This document shows positions 1 to 8,910 of a stretch of DNA of 64,000 bases, piece by piece. The position numbers were made by a program, and so were the translations under genes. The DNA lies in assembly GCF_002211285.1 (NCBI RefSeq), contig NZ_LOKX01000001.1:248001-312000 (forward strand), in the 5' to 3' direction. The notes below the pieces were generated by a model, which searched no databases, was not told the origin of the DNA, and worked only from the letters and a program-made list of their open reading frames with translations. The DNA comes from Rhizobium sp. R635. GTDB taxonomy: Bacteria; Pseudomonadota; Alphaproteobacteria; Rhizobiales; Rhizobiaceae. How positions within the stretch are numbered: position 1 is the first letter of the stretch; each line of letters starts with the position of its first letter.

Positions 1-1053
1 CGTGTCGAGGTAAGGGGCCGTGTGGGCGCCTTGATCGCGGCGGGCGCAGGCTTTGCTCCGATGCTGACCGGCCGTGAGAATGTTTACGTGAACGGCGCAC
101 TGCTTGGCTTGTCAACCAAAGAGATTGACGGGTTGATGGACGAGATCATTGCTTTTTCGGAGCTTGGCGAGTTCATCGATCTTCCGGTCAAGAATTACTC
201 CAGCGGGATGTTCGTGCGTCTCGGTTTTGCCATTGCGGCGATGAGCCGCCCCGATATCCTGCTGATGGATGAAGTTCTTGCGGTCGGCGACCTTAATTTC
301 CAGAAGAAGTGCTATGACCATATCCTGCAATTGAAGCGGAATGGGACTGCCATCATCCTCGTTTCACATGCTCCGGGCGCTATTTGGGCTGTGTGCGACC
401 GCGGTCTCTTCCTGGATCGGGGAAAAGTTCATGTCGATGGGCCAATCGAGGACGTCATTCGCGCCTATGACGATCAGAATTCGAAGAACGCACGTAAATC
501 GGACATTCAGTTCTCGCAGGCGGAAGCCCATGCACAGCAGGCCGGAGAACTGCAAGCCGCTGCAGGTCCTCTGGGCCAATCTGAAAAGAGACCTGGAACG
601 GGAGATGTGATCTGCACCGATTTTCGGGTGCTTTCAGTCAATGGTGACGGACAAGTTTCGGAACTGGAATTTCGCCAGCCCTTCATAATAGAGGTCGATG
701 TCACTGTAATCCGCCCCGTCGAAAATTTTATTTTACGTGTTGTTCTGGATGCTGTGCATTATAGAAGTATTGTGACGCTGGATAATTATGAGCAGGGATC
801 ACCGATCCCCCTGCTGCAACCCGGAAAGTATACCTTCAAGATCGAGGTTCCTAACCAGAATTTCCGTCCGGGCGCCTATGCGTTCAATGTTTCGGTCGTC
901 AGCAAACATGTCGGTACGCATCTCTTCCTCTGGTGGAAATGCGCGCATTTGGTTGTGCTGAGTCCTCGAGATCAGTTTCTTTATTCCGAGCCGAACGCTG
1001 TCATGCATTTTGACGCTGAGTTCACGCACAGTGCTCTGGATGGCGATAAATAA
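1..1053 (+). CDS. wzt: O-antigen ABC transporter ATP-binding protein, 5'-truncated by window edge
   Basis: The frame is open through base 1, so the gene starts outside the window; the Walker A region is missing. What remains has the ABC signature (YSSGM, about nt 199-213) and the Walker B/D-loop segment LLMDEVLAVGD, followed from about nt 600 by a beta-rich C-terminal domain of the Wzt carbohydrate-binding type. In this family the ATPase pairs with Wzm and exports a completed, lipid-linked polysaccharide across the inner membrane, and the C-terminal domain recognises the polymer end. It leads a long co-directional run of glycosyltransferase and methyltransferase genes, which fits an O-antigen exporter. 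The partner wzm must lie upstream of the window. A capsule-type ATPase is less likely because those lack the C-terminal domain. Confidence 0.9.
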   Translation, partial: RVEVRGRVGALIAAGAGFAPMLTGRENVYVNGALLGLSTKEIDGLMDEIIAFSELGEFIDLPVKNYSSGMFVRLGFAIAAMSRPDILLMDEVLAVGDLNFQKKCYDHILQLKRNGTAIILVSHAPGAIWAVCDRGLFLDRGKVHVDGPIEDVIRAYDDQNSKNARKSDIQFSQAEAHAQQAGELQAAAGPLGQSEKRPGTGDVICTDFRVLSVNGDGQVSELEFRQPFIIEVDVTVIRPVENFILRVVLDAVHYRSIVTLDNYEQGSPIPLLQPGKYTFKIEVPNQNFRPGAYAFNVSVVSKHVGTHLFLWWKCAHLVVLSPRDQFLYSEPNAVMHFDAEFTHSALDGDK

Positions 1054-1170
1054 GTGTTGGAAAGAAGGCTACTCATCAAGCGAGCGTCAATGTTCCGTAT
1101 CTTCGGATAAAAATGCTCCTCGTGATTGTTGATGGGGATGACGGGCGTCGATCTGCAGGGGGCTGAGTTG

Positions 1171-3978
1171 ATGTATACCTTTGATCTGAGCGATATACGG
1201 TGCGTAGCCTGCAACAATGACATTGTGCCGGCGGGTGACGGTCAATGCAATATTTTTGCATGTGCCGACTGCGCTCGTAACTATCAAAAAGTGCTCGGCG
1301 TGCCTTTCTTTGGCGACTATGAAGAAGAAGATCTTCTTGGGTTGATCGAAATCGCCGCCAATGTTGGAAATCGTGACAGGTTCGGGATAACGCCAAGTGT
1401 TGTAGAAGAATGGGAAGCTTTGTTGCTTGCCTATGATCGAGCGACAGACAAAGATGCCTTTCTTAAAAAGGTCCCGCCGGAGAAAGCATCGGTTTTTTTG
1501 AATCGGTACGGGGAGTGGTCCGAGGTCAGCCATCTGACCCGGGACATATCCCTTGCCGGATTGAAGGTCCTTGATGTGGGAGCGGGGCTAGGTTTCGACA
1601 GCCATCGTCTTTCTTTGCTGGGCGCCGATGTAACGGCGTTGGAGTTTTCTCCGCTTCTTGCCGAATCAGGGCTGAAGAATTTTCCCCATATCCGCTGGGT
1701 CGGGGGGTTCTCCCATTGTCTACCTTTTAAGAATGCAAGTTTTGATGCCGTATTTTGTAACGCCGCCTTACATCATATGCGGAATGTGCCTGCGGCAATC
1801 TTCGAGATGTTGCGTGTTTTGCGGCCGAATGGTGTTCTAATCACGACCTGCGATTCGTTCCGGCCAAGTGAAACGGGCGATGATCTGGAGCTTGAGATAT
1901 TCGATAAGGATCCCGCCGTCCTGCTGGGCGTTAATGAAGGCATTCCGCGATTTTCCGATTTCATATCTACGCTCGAGCGACAGTCGGAGATTCTGGACGT
2001 TGAGGTTTTGACCCATATTCTCTATGACGCGCCGGATATCGGCACGATCACTCATCTAAAGCAATGGAATCTCAGGAAAGATGGGCCGATGCTCGCGAAG
2101 CGCAGCGGGTCCATCGCAATGAGAGTGCGACTCAAGGACGTTTGGCCGGAACCCGCGCGGCTACAGACAAACGGAGTGTTGTCTGCACAGGAATACGTAT
2201 CGTGGATGAGTTCCGCGTCGAACGCAGTCAGTAAGCTCGCGCCGATGATGCCTCGGAAATACGTTGATCTGCCATTTCCAGGAGATCAGGGGAGTAAGTT
2301 TGAGCTGCTGAACGGCTGGCGGCGACCGCAAAAGTATCAGCATGCCCGCACCGCATATCGGCGTGGGCGCTGGTTCATGCGGCGCCCTTCTGAGCACTCC
2401 ATTGTTGCTTTTGATCTGTCGTTACCTCTTGGTGGTTCTTCAGGAGTTGAAGCTGTCAAGGTCATGCTGAACGGCGCTGCCGTCGGAACCTATCCGGTCA
2501 GCAGCAAGAACTGGGTGTCGGCACAGGTGGATATAGCCACGGTTCCTTCTGGAGACGTACTCAGTATCGAGTTGGAGGCGATAGGCGGAGGAACAGCCGT
2601 AGAGGAGGCTGCTTTTGTTGTTCGCAACCGCCGGCTTGTTTCGGGGACTTCCGAATTTGACGCCGGGGTTGGAAGCAGAAATTTTCAAAATTCGACTGTC
2701 TATGCGGTTGTTCCAGTTTTTAATCGTCTTCATTTTACTCACGAGTGCATCAGATATCTCAAAGAACAAACCTATGGTCCGCTCCAGATCATCATAGCCG
2801 ACGGCGGTTCTACGGACGGGACGCAGGAGATCATCCGTTCGGAATTTCCCGATGTCACGGTCCTCACCCCCTCGGACGCCGAGCTTTGGTGGAGCGGTTC
2901 GGTAGCCATGGGTGTCGACTATGTCTTGCGTCACAGCGGCAGTATCGACGACTATGTACTTATGATGAATAACGATACGCAATTTCCGCCCGACTATGTG
3001 GAGAAATTGGTTGAGACATCTGAGTTCCATGATGCGGCAGTTGGGGGATTGATTGTCGACAGTCGTGACGCGACACGTGTCCTTGATGCTGGCGAATATA
3101 TCGATTGGGCGACCTATACGTTTTCCGTAAGGCATTCCATTAATGATGGTGAGCGTTTCTGCGATGACGTTGACGTGCTGCCTGGTCGCGGAAGCCTGAT
3201 ACCTTTGCGTATGATACGCGCTGTCGGAAATATTGACGCAGATATGCTGCCGCATTATCTCGCCGACTATGAATTCTTCTGCCGGCTTAAAGAACAGGGG
3301 TTCCGGTTAGGGGTCACCTACGAAACACAGATTCTGGCTCATATAGAAGAAACCGGGATCGTACCGACAAATGGAAGTTCCAGTTTTAGAGCAATCTGGC
3401 ACGAAGTATTTTCACGTCGCTCAATGAGTAATTTCGGGGATCACTGGCGTTTCGTCGCGCGGCATGCACCAGATGAATATCGCAACCGTATTCGATTTCG
3501 TTTGGTTAAACGGGTCGTCGCCGATTTCACCTTGAGGACGCCGGCGAGGTGGTTCTTTTTCCCCCTCTACGTTCTCCTGACGTTGCCTTGGAAAATATTG
3601 GCTGTTGTTAAGGGCCAGAAAAGAACCTTTTCTCGGTTCGCCGCAGCCATCCGCAGGGATGGAGCGGACGTCGTTTGCCAACCTAAGCTTATTCCGGGCA
3701 TCATTCGGTTGCCGGTCTACCTCGCGATGGCACCAGGGCCTCTCAAACGTGAACACATAGAAGAGCAGGGGTTGATTGCCGACGAGCTTCTGCAAAGAGG
3801 TATTTTGCGTCACACTCGTTGTCATGAATGGTATGCGTTGAACACCATAAATTTTGGCGGCGAAGCTGCAAACACGGAATTGGGGCAGCTCCGCAGGAGG
3901 GCGTGGAATCCCGTTACCAAGATCGGGCGCACGGTTTCTTGGTATTTGGCCACGCGCAAGACGAGGGTGGCCGAATGA
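1171..3978 (+). CDS. Fused SAM methyltransferase - family 2 glycosyltransferase (935 aa)
   Basis: A large multidomain protein. The N-terminus carries two Cys pairs (CVAC, CADC) like a small zinc ribbon. A class I SAM methyltransferase follows (motif I VLDVGAGLGFD, later NAALHHM and LRVLRPNGVLI). A central beta-rich stretch of about 130 residues comes next, then a GT-A family 2 domain starting with VPVFNR and containing ADGGSTDGT and the DxD-like MNNDT. The last part is basic and hydrophobic and could touch the membrane. It probably adds a sugar and methylates it, or caps the O-antigen chain. ATG 1171 is chosen because AGGGGGC lies 8 nt upstream; in-frame starts at 1126, 1132 and 1138 also exist. 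The stop overlaps the next start (ATGA). Confidence 0.82.
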   Translation: MYTFDLSDIRCVACNNDIVPAGDGQCNIFACADCARNYQKVLGVPFFGDYEEEDLLGLIEIAANVGNRDRFGITPSVVEEWEALLLAYDRATDKDAFLKKVPPEKASVFLNRYGEWSEVSHLTRDISLAGLKVLDVGAGLGFDSHRLSLLGADVTALEFSPLLAESGLKNFPHIRWVGGFSHCLPFKNASFDAVFCNAALHHMRNVPAAIFEMLRVLRPNGVLITTCDSFRPSETGDDLELEIFDKDPAVLLGVNEGIPRFSDFISTLERQSEILDVEVLTHILYDAPDIGTITHLKQWNLRKDGPMLAKRSGSIAMRVRLKDVWPEPARLQTNGVLSAQEYVSWMSSASNAVSKLAPMMPRKYVDLPFPGDQGSKFELLNGWRRPQKYQHARTAYRRGRWFMRRPSEHSIVAFDLSLPLGGSSGVEAVKVMLNGAAVGTYPVSSKNWVSAQVDIATVPSGDVLSIELEAIGGGTAVEEAAFVVRNRRLVSGTSEFDAGVGSRNFQNSTVYAVVPVFNRLHFTHECIRYLKEQTYGPLQIIIADGGSTDGTQEIIRSEFPDVTVLTPSDAELWWSGSVAMGVDYVLRHSGSIDDYVLMMNNDTQFPPDYVEKLVETSEFHDAAVGGLIVDSRDATRVLDAGEYIDWATYTFSVRHSINDGERFCDDVDVLPGRGSLIPLRMIRAVGNIDADMLPHYLADYEFFCRLKEQGFRLGVTYETQILAHIEETGIVPTNGSSSFRAIWHEVFSRRSMSNFGDHWRFVARHAPDEYRNRIRFRLVKRVVADFTLRTPARWFFFPLYVLLTLPWKILAVVKGQKRTFSRFAAAIRRDGADVVCQPKLIPGIIRLPVYLAMAPGPLKREHIEEQGLIADELLQRGILRHTRCHEWYALNTINFGGEAANTELGQLRRRAWNPVTKIGRTVSWYLATRKTRVAE

Positions 3979-5144
3979 GAGGCTCGTCCAGGCAGTTCCG
4001 TATTGGCATCGAACTTATCGACGATCCAGCCTGGATGGGCGGAATGCTCTATCTGCGGAATCTTGCAATCGGCTTGTCCCAATTGCCCGAGAGCGAACGT
4101 CCCACTGTGCGCTTGCTGGGCGCGGCTCACGTCATTGAGCGGTTCCTTGATGGGTATGAAGATCGGGCGATCTTCGAGGCCGATGCCGCGGGTCTCGTGT
4201 CGCGAATTCGGCGCCGATTAGGTTGGGCGCAGAAAAGCGCAGGTTCGGTTGACGTGGTCTATCCCGGTTTTGGTTCCGAGGTTCCGGGCGCGGTCACCGT
4301 GCGCTGGATCCCCGATTTTCAACATCGTTATCTGCCGCATCTATTTTCTGCCGAAGAGATTGCTGCACGTGATCGTTCAATCGGTGAGATCGCGGCAAAG
4401 CCAGGTGTTGTCGTGTTGAGCAGTGAGGTGGCGGCCGCCGATTTTCGAAAATTCTACCCGGGTCACACTGCCGTAGCCCGGGTGTGGCGGTTTCATTCCC
4501 GGCTCGATACCAGGCAGCCGGCGTCTCGTGCTACGGTCGATCGGTTTGAACTACCTGAAAAGTATCTCTATCTGCCAAATCAGTTCTGGGCTCACAAGAA
4601 CCATATCACCGTTCTGCGAGCGTTGGCGCGTCTCAAACGGGATCGCAATCTGACAATCCCACTCGTTTGCACGGGTGCTCAGTCGGATCGACGCAATGAG
4701 GCTCATTTTATGGAATTGGTGGAATTCATCAAGGATGCGGGCTTGTCGGACCAGGTTCATCTCCTTGGATTGATCGAGCGCGAGGAGCAGACTGAAATTT
4801 TCCGCCATGCTGCTTCCGTCGTGCAGCCATCCTTATTCGAAGGATGGAGTACCGTCGTCGAAGATGTTCGTGCGGTAGGCCGGCCGATCTTTCTTTCAGA
4901 TCTTCCTGTTCACAGGGAGCAGGCGCCGAGCCGCTGCTTTTATTTCGACCCACAGTCGGACGAAGAACTGGCGGGCTTGCTGGCGGAAAGGTGGGAGCAA
5001 CTTCCACCTGGCCCAGACGCTGAGATGGAACGGAAATCGCGCGCGGAAATGCAAGGATTGCTGCTGAACTCCGCTCGGGAATTCTGCGATATAGCACGTC
5101 AGGCATGGAAAATGGGCAGAGCCGATGTCGACCCTTTGTGTTGA
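3975..5144 (+). CDS. Glycosyltransferase, GT4-like (GT-B fold)
   Basis: 389 aa. The C-terminal half has the retaining GT-B signature: LFEGWSTVVED (E-x7-E type) followed by GRPIFLSDLPVHREQ, after a segment with HKNHITVLRAL. The start at 3975 overlaps the stop of the upstream fusion gene (ATGA), showing translational coupling; the frame stays open back to 3828, but that would overlap the upstream gene by 150 bases. It is clearly paralogous to the next gene along its whole length (compare GMLYLRNL with GSIYIDNL at the N-termini). It should transfer a sugar from a nucleotide donor to the growing lipid-linked glycan on the cytoplasmic face. The specific sugar cannot be read from the sequence. Confidence 0.85.
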   Translation: MRGSSRQFRIGIELIDDPAWMGGMLYLRNLAIGLSQLPESERPTVRLLGAAHVIERFLDGYEDRAIFEADAAGLVSRIRRRLGWAQKSAGSVDVVYPGFGSEVPGAVTVRWIPDFQHRYLPHLFSAEEIAARDRSIGEIAAKPGVVVLSSEVAAADFRKFYPGHTAVARVWRFHSRLDTRQPASRATVDRFELPEKYLYLPNQFWAHKNHITVLRALARLKRDRNLTIPLVCTGAQSDRRNEAHFMELVEFIKDAGLSDQVHLLGLIEREEQTEIFRHAASVVQPSLFEGWSTVVEDVRAVGRPIFLSDLPVHREQAPSRCFYFDPQSDEELAGLLAERWEQLPPGPDAEMERKSRAEMQGLLLNSAREFCDIARQAWKMGRADVDPLC

Positions 5145-6309
5145 ATTCCATGAAGACGACCAATGGCTTGGTGGTTCGATCTATATCGACAATCTGCTTG
5201 CCGCTTTGTCCGTGCTTCCTTCGGATCAACGCCCTGATGTTCGTCTTGCCTTCCTGTCGTCGTCGAAAACGGCGCTGGCGAAGCGGCTGTTGGCTCACTC
5301 GGCAGTCGAGCAGAACCAATCGGCAGCCGCATATTCGAATTCGGTTGCCAAATTGCGCCGGCTTCATCGCGCGTCCATTCGTCGGTGGCCGCGGATCGGC
5401 CGCTTTTTCCGGGCGCGCGGAGACGAGGTATATTTCCCAGTGTTCGATGTCACGCAACGCTGGAGGAGGAATCTCTACTGGATACCCGACTTTCAGCCGC
5501 TCTACTTCCCGGCGCTCTTCGAGGCGCGTGAACTGGGGATCAGAACGAAAAGCATGGCCGACATCGCCGGCTCGACCGGCCTATTGTTGCTCTCCAGCAA
5601 CGCGGCTATGAACGATTTTCGAAGCTTCTACCCTGAAGCCACGGTGATGCCGCGCGTATGGTCGTTTTGCAGTAGCCTGGAGCCGGCGTCGCAAGACAGG
5701 CATCGGGAAGTTCTGCAGCGTTATGATTTGCCGCGGAAGTTTCTTTATATTGCCAATCATTTCTGGAAGCATAAGGATCACGAGACCGCATTCAGAGCGT
5801 TGAAGCTTTTGAGCGACCGTGGTGAGGACATATTTCTTGTATGCACCGGCCTCCAGGCGGACAGGCGCAATCCCGGCCATTTTGAATCGCTGGTTCAGGC
5901 TCTTGAAACATGGGGCCTTCAGGACAGGGTGCGGTTTCTAGGGGTTGTGCCGCGCGAGGATCAGCTCGAATTGTTCCGGATGGCTGCAGCAGTGCTCCAA
6001 CCCTCACGATTCGAAGGTTGGAGCACTGTGATCGAAGATGCTAAGGCATTGGGGCGACCGATGATCGTATCCGATATTGCGGTTCATACGGAACAGGTCG
6101 AAGGGCTCGAGCATGCCCGCCTCTTCAAGACATCGGATGCAGAAGATCTCGCGGGCGCGATCTCCGACCTGTGGCCAACCTTGACGCCGGGGCCTCAGCT
6201 GGATCTGGAACAAGAGGCGGTCAAGCGAAGAAATTCCGTGCGCATCGAGGCGGCGCGCAAGTTTGTAGCGATAGTGGAGGAGGCGGTGGCCTTTTCCCGG
6301 ACAGTCTGA
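5125..6309 (+). CDS. Glycosyltransferase, GT4-like, paralogue of the preceding gene
   Basis: 394 aa. It shares the domain plan and signature residues of the upstream transferase: HKDHETAFRAL, then RFEGWSTVIEDAKALGRPMIVSDI with the E-x7-E motif. ATG 5125 overlaps the upstream gene by 20 bases. The two genes look like a tandem duplication that has diverged, which often happens when two consecutive linkages in one repeat unit are related. The product is predicted to be cytoplasmic or membrane-peripheral, and no transmembrane segment is visible. Which glycosidic bond each copy forms is not deducible here. Confidence 0.85.
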   Translation: MSTLCVEFHEDDQWLGGSIYIDNLLAALSVLPSDQRPDVRLAFLSSSKTALAKRLLAHSAVEQNQSAAAYSNSVAKLRRLHRASIRRWPRIGRFFRARGDEVYFPVFDVTQRWRRNLYWIPDFQPLYFPALFEARELGIRTKSMADIAGSTGLLLLSSNAAMNDFRSFYPEATVMPRVWSFCSSLEPASQDRHREVLQRYDLPRKFLYIANHFWKHKDHETAFRALKLLSDRGEDIFLVCTGLQADRRNPGHFESLVQALETWGLQDRVRFLGVVPREDQLELFRMAAAVLQPSRFEGWSTVIEDAKALGRPMIVSDIAVHTEQVEGLEHARLFKTSDAEDLAGAISDLWPTLTPGPQLDLEQEAVKRRNSVRIEAARKFVAIVEEAVAFSRTV

Positions 6310-6323
6310 AAGGAACGGAAGAT

Positions 6324-8165
6324 ATGTGCGGTATAAGTGGAGTGATTTCTCTTGCTCCTTTGACAGAGGTTGAAATCTCGAGCGTGCGCGAGATGAACAG
6401 GTTGCTCGAACATCGCGGACCTGATTCTGAAGGCATATTTTCTGCAGAACACGCGATGCTGGCGATGCGTCGTCTTTCGATCATCGATCTTGCCGGCGGC
6501 AAGCAGCCGCTCTTCAACGAGGCCGGCGACATTGTCATCATATGCAACGGTGAAATATACAATCATAACGAGTTGCGGGAAGACCTCCGGACACGAGGGC
6601 ATCAATTCAGTTCGTTGAGCGATGTCGAGACCATCATTCATGCCTACGAAGAATATGGGATTGAATGTCTCGCCAAACTGCGCGGCATGTTTGCGTTCGC
6701 TCTTTGGGATGCGAAGAAGCATGTTCTTCTGCTGGCGCGGGATCGGATGGGCGAAAAGCCGCTCTACCTCCACCGGGATGGGGCAGGTCATTTGTGGTTC
6801 TCCAGTGAAGTTCGCAGCCTGACGACGGTGATGCCGAAACCGTTGAGGCTGTCGCCGGAGGCTTTCAATCTCTTTTTGACGTTTCAATATGTGCCCGAGC
6901 CTGCGTCGGTCTTGCAGGGTCTGGAGCAGCTGCCTGCAGGGCACTATATGCTGTTGAAGCCTGATGACTTGGAGGCGTTGCCGCAACCATATTGGGATAC
7001 GTCGAAGGTTCACGAAGATTCGCGCGATCCCGTAGCCGTAACAGAAGATATATTGGACAATGCCTGCCGCCTGATGGGAACGGCGGATGTGCCTGTTGCA
7101 GTCGCCCTATCGGGGGGGATCGATTCCAGCCTCGTGGCGGCTTTGACCGCACGTCATTTTCCGGGTCAACTGCATGCCTTCACCATCGGTTACAAGGGGC
7201 GACCCGATACTGACGAGCGCGGTTTCGCGGCAACCCTGGCAAAGGAACTCGGCATAGGTTTCACCGAAGTGGAACTCGATACCGGCACAGTGATCGACTC
7301 CTTCCCGGAGTTGATGTTGGCCATGGATACGCCGATTGGCGATATAGCAGCCTTTGGCTACTACACCGTTGCCAAAGCCTCTCGGGAGGCGGGCTATCCT
7401 GTCTTGTTGTCCGGACTTGGGGGAGACGAATTCTTCTGGGGTTACGGGTGGGTGCGCGACGCCATGACGCGAAACGAGGCGCTGCTTGCCGGGACACCAA
7501 TCAAATCGCCCTGGTGGAAGCGCCTGACCGGTAAGAAAGTCGCGCAGAAGCCCGATTTCTTCGGTGTTCATGCCGATTTACGCAACGGTGACATCTGGTC
7601 GCGCAAGCTTATGCCGGCGGGGGAACGAGACAGGCTGCCCGAACATCTATGGTTGGATGGCGCAAGTCTCGATCTGTCGCAGCCGCTTCATCTTGCCGTC
7701 TCCAATCTGCTGAACCGCACCTGGTTGCGGTCCAACTGTTTGGCGCTGATGGATCGGATGACGATGGCGCATTCGGTGGAAGGCCGCTTGCCTTTGCTGG
7801 ATTCGGAATTGGTGGACCGCGTTACCGGGATGCGAAACGACGGATTGACAGACTGGCACAAGCCTCACAAGTGGCTTCTGGTGGAAGCGCTCCGCGATGT
7901 TTTACCCGCCGATGTTCTGGCGCGGAAGAAACAAGGCTTCACGCCGCCCGTTCGGGAATGGATGAGTGGAATTGTGAAACGCTTCCTGCCGCTTGTTTCG
8001 GATGGTGCGTTGGTGAGGCAGGGGTTGGTTGATGCGAACCGGTCCCGCACCGGTCTTGGCGAGTTCGATCTTCCATTCCTGTACAAGCTGGTGTTGCTCG
8101 AATGCTGGGTTCGTATCCATATCGAAAAGCAACCCATTGCTGAATTCACACGCGAATATGCGTAA
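6324..8165 (+). CDS. asnB: Glutamine-dependent asparagine synthase family amidotransferase
   Basis: 613 aa, the usual length for class B asparagine synthetases. Translation begins MCGISG, so removal of Met exposes the Ntn nucleophile Cys. The glutaminase half has RLSIIDL and NGEIYNH. The synthase half has the PP-loop ALSGGIDSS that binds ATP. An SD-like AAGGAACGGA precedes ATG 6324; the frame stays open back to 6171 but would overlap the previous gene. Inside a polysaccharide cluster such proteins usually amidate a carboxyl group, for example of a uronic acid, rather than supply free asparagine; that role is inference from context. The stop overlaps the following start by 8 bases. Confidence 0.88.
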   Translation: MCGISGVISLAPLTEVEISSVREMNRLLEHRGPDSEGIFSAEHAMLAMRRLSIIDLAGGKQPLFNEAGDIVIICNGEIYNHNELREDLRTRGHQFSSLSDVETIIHAYEEYGIECLAKLRGMFAFALWDAKKHVLLLARDRMGEKPLYLHRDGAGHLWFSSEVRSLTTVMPKPLRLSPEAFNLFLTFQYVPEPASVLQGLEQLPAGHYMLLKPDDLEALPQPYWDTSKVHEDSRDPVAVTEDILDNACRLMGTADVPVAVALSGGIDSSLVAALTARHFPGQLHAFTIGYKGRPDTDERGFAATLAKELGIGFTEVELDTGTVIDSFPELMLAMDTPIGDIAAFGYYTVAKASREAGYPVLLSGLGGDEFFWGYGWVRDAMTRNEALLAGTPIKSPWWKRLTGKKVAQKPDFFGVHADLRNGDIWSRKLMPAGERDRLPEHLWLDGASLDLSQPLHLAVSNLLNRTWLRSNCLALMDRMTMAHSVEGRLPLLDSELVDRVTGMRNDGLTDWHKPHKWLLVEALRDVLPADVLARKKQGFTPPVREWMSGIVKRFLPLVSDGALVRQGLVDANRSRTGLGEFDLPFLYKLVLLECWVRIHIEKQPIAEFTREYA

Positions 8166-8874
8166 ATTGCGGGTTTTTATGCGAAATTACGCTATTTCTG
8201 GCGCCGTTTTCGGATCTCTCCTCCTTTCCGGCGGCCCGGTATTGGCGGGAGAGCACATCAATATTCGCGACACTATGATTCTTTCACATTTGGCGCAGCT
8301 TAACGAAGACGGCGTGTTGGTTCTCGGCGACAGTATAATCGAGGCATGGCTTGGCGAGCCATTTGGCCGTTGCCGGATGATAAATGCAGGTCTTGGCGGC
8401 GGGGGTATAAAGGATGTCTCTAATCTCGTGACCGCGATTTCTCGCAGTCCGAACTCCTCGAAATTGAAGGAAGTGATTGTTGCGATCGGCGTTAATGACG
8501 CGCGACGAGGTCAGGATTTGCCGGCCGACTATGTAGAAAGGTGGAAGACGGACTATGCTCGTCTAATAGATCAGTTGCAGAGCATGATTCCGGCGGTGAC
8601 CGCATCGACGATTCTGCCGGTTGAACCCGGCATGCCGCTCGGCGCCGATTATTTCGATCCATCGCTTATCGATCAGCTAAATGATGCCATTCGCCAAGTG
8701 GTGGAAGAAAAGGCGGGTGTCAGGCTTCTTGATATGAACCAGGAAATTAAACGGATCGAGTGGCAGGGACACTATACCGTCGATGGTGTTCACCCCGCAG
8801 CCAAAACCTATCAGGTCATTGCGGAAAAGCTGCTTTCAGGCTTGTCGGGTTCTTGCGCTGCCGCAAACAAGTAG
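8158..8874 (+). CDS. Secreted SGNH/GDSL-family hydrolase
   Basis: 238 aa. It begins with a basic n-region and a hydrophobic stretch ending near VLAGEH, a probable Sec signal peptide, so the protein likely acts in the periplasm. SGNH blocks are present: LVLGDSIIEAW (nucleophile Ser), a Gly-rich block II, IGVND (block III Asn) and DGVHP (block V Asp and His). Such enzymes remove or add acyl groups on glycans or lipids. Its position, overlapping asnB, suggests O-acetyl or other ester editing of the surface polysaccharide. ATG 8179 is a possible alternative start that still leaves a signal peptide. Confidence 0.8.
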   Translation: MRKLRVFMRNYAISGAVFGSLLLSGGPVLAGEHINIRDTMILSHLAQLNEDGVLVLGDSIIEAWLGEPFGRCRMINAGLGGGGIKDVSNLVTAISRSPNSSKLKEVIVAIGVNDARRGQDLPADYVERWKTDYARLIDQLQSMIPAVTASTILPVEPGMPLGADYFDPSLIDQLNDAIRQVVEEKAGVRLLDMNQEIKRIEWQGHYTVDGVHPAAKTYQVIAEKLLSGLSGSCAAANK

Positions 8875-8910
8875 TGTAACGGACCTGTCAATGATGGAGA
8901 GTGGTTAAAA

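Noticed and set aside
2440..3255. 271-codon minus-strand frame opposite the methyltransferase-GT2 fusion
   Set aside because: Shadow of the real gene; the + strand encodes clear GT2 motifs over the same bases.
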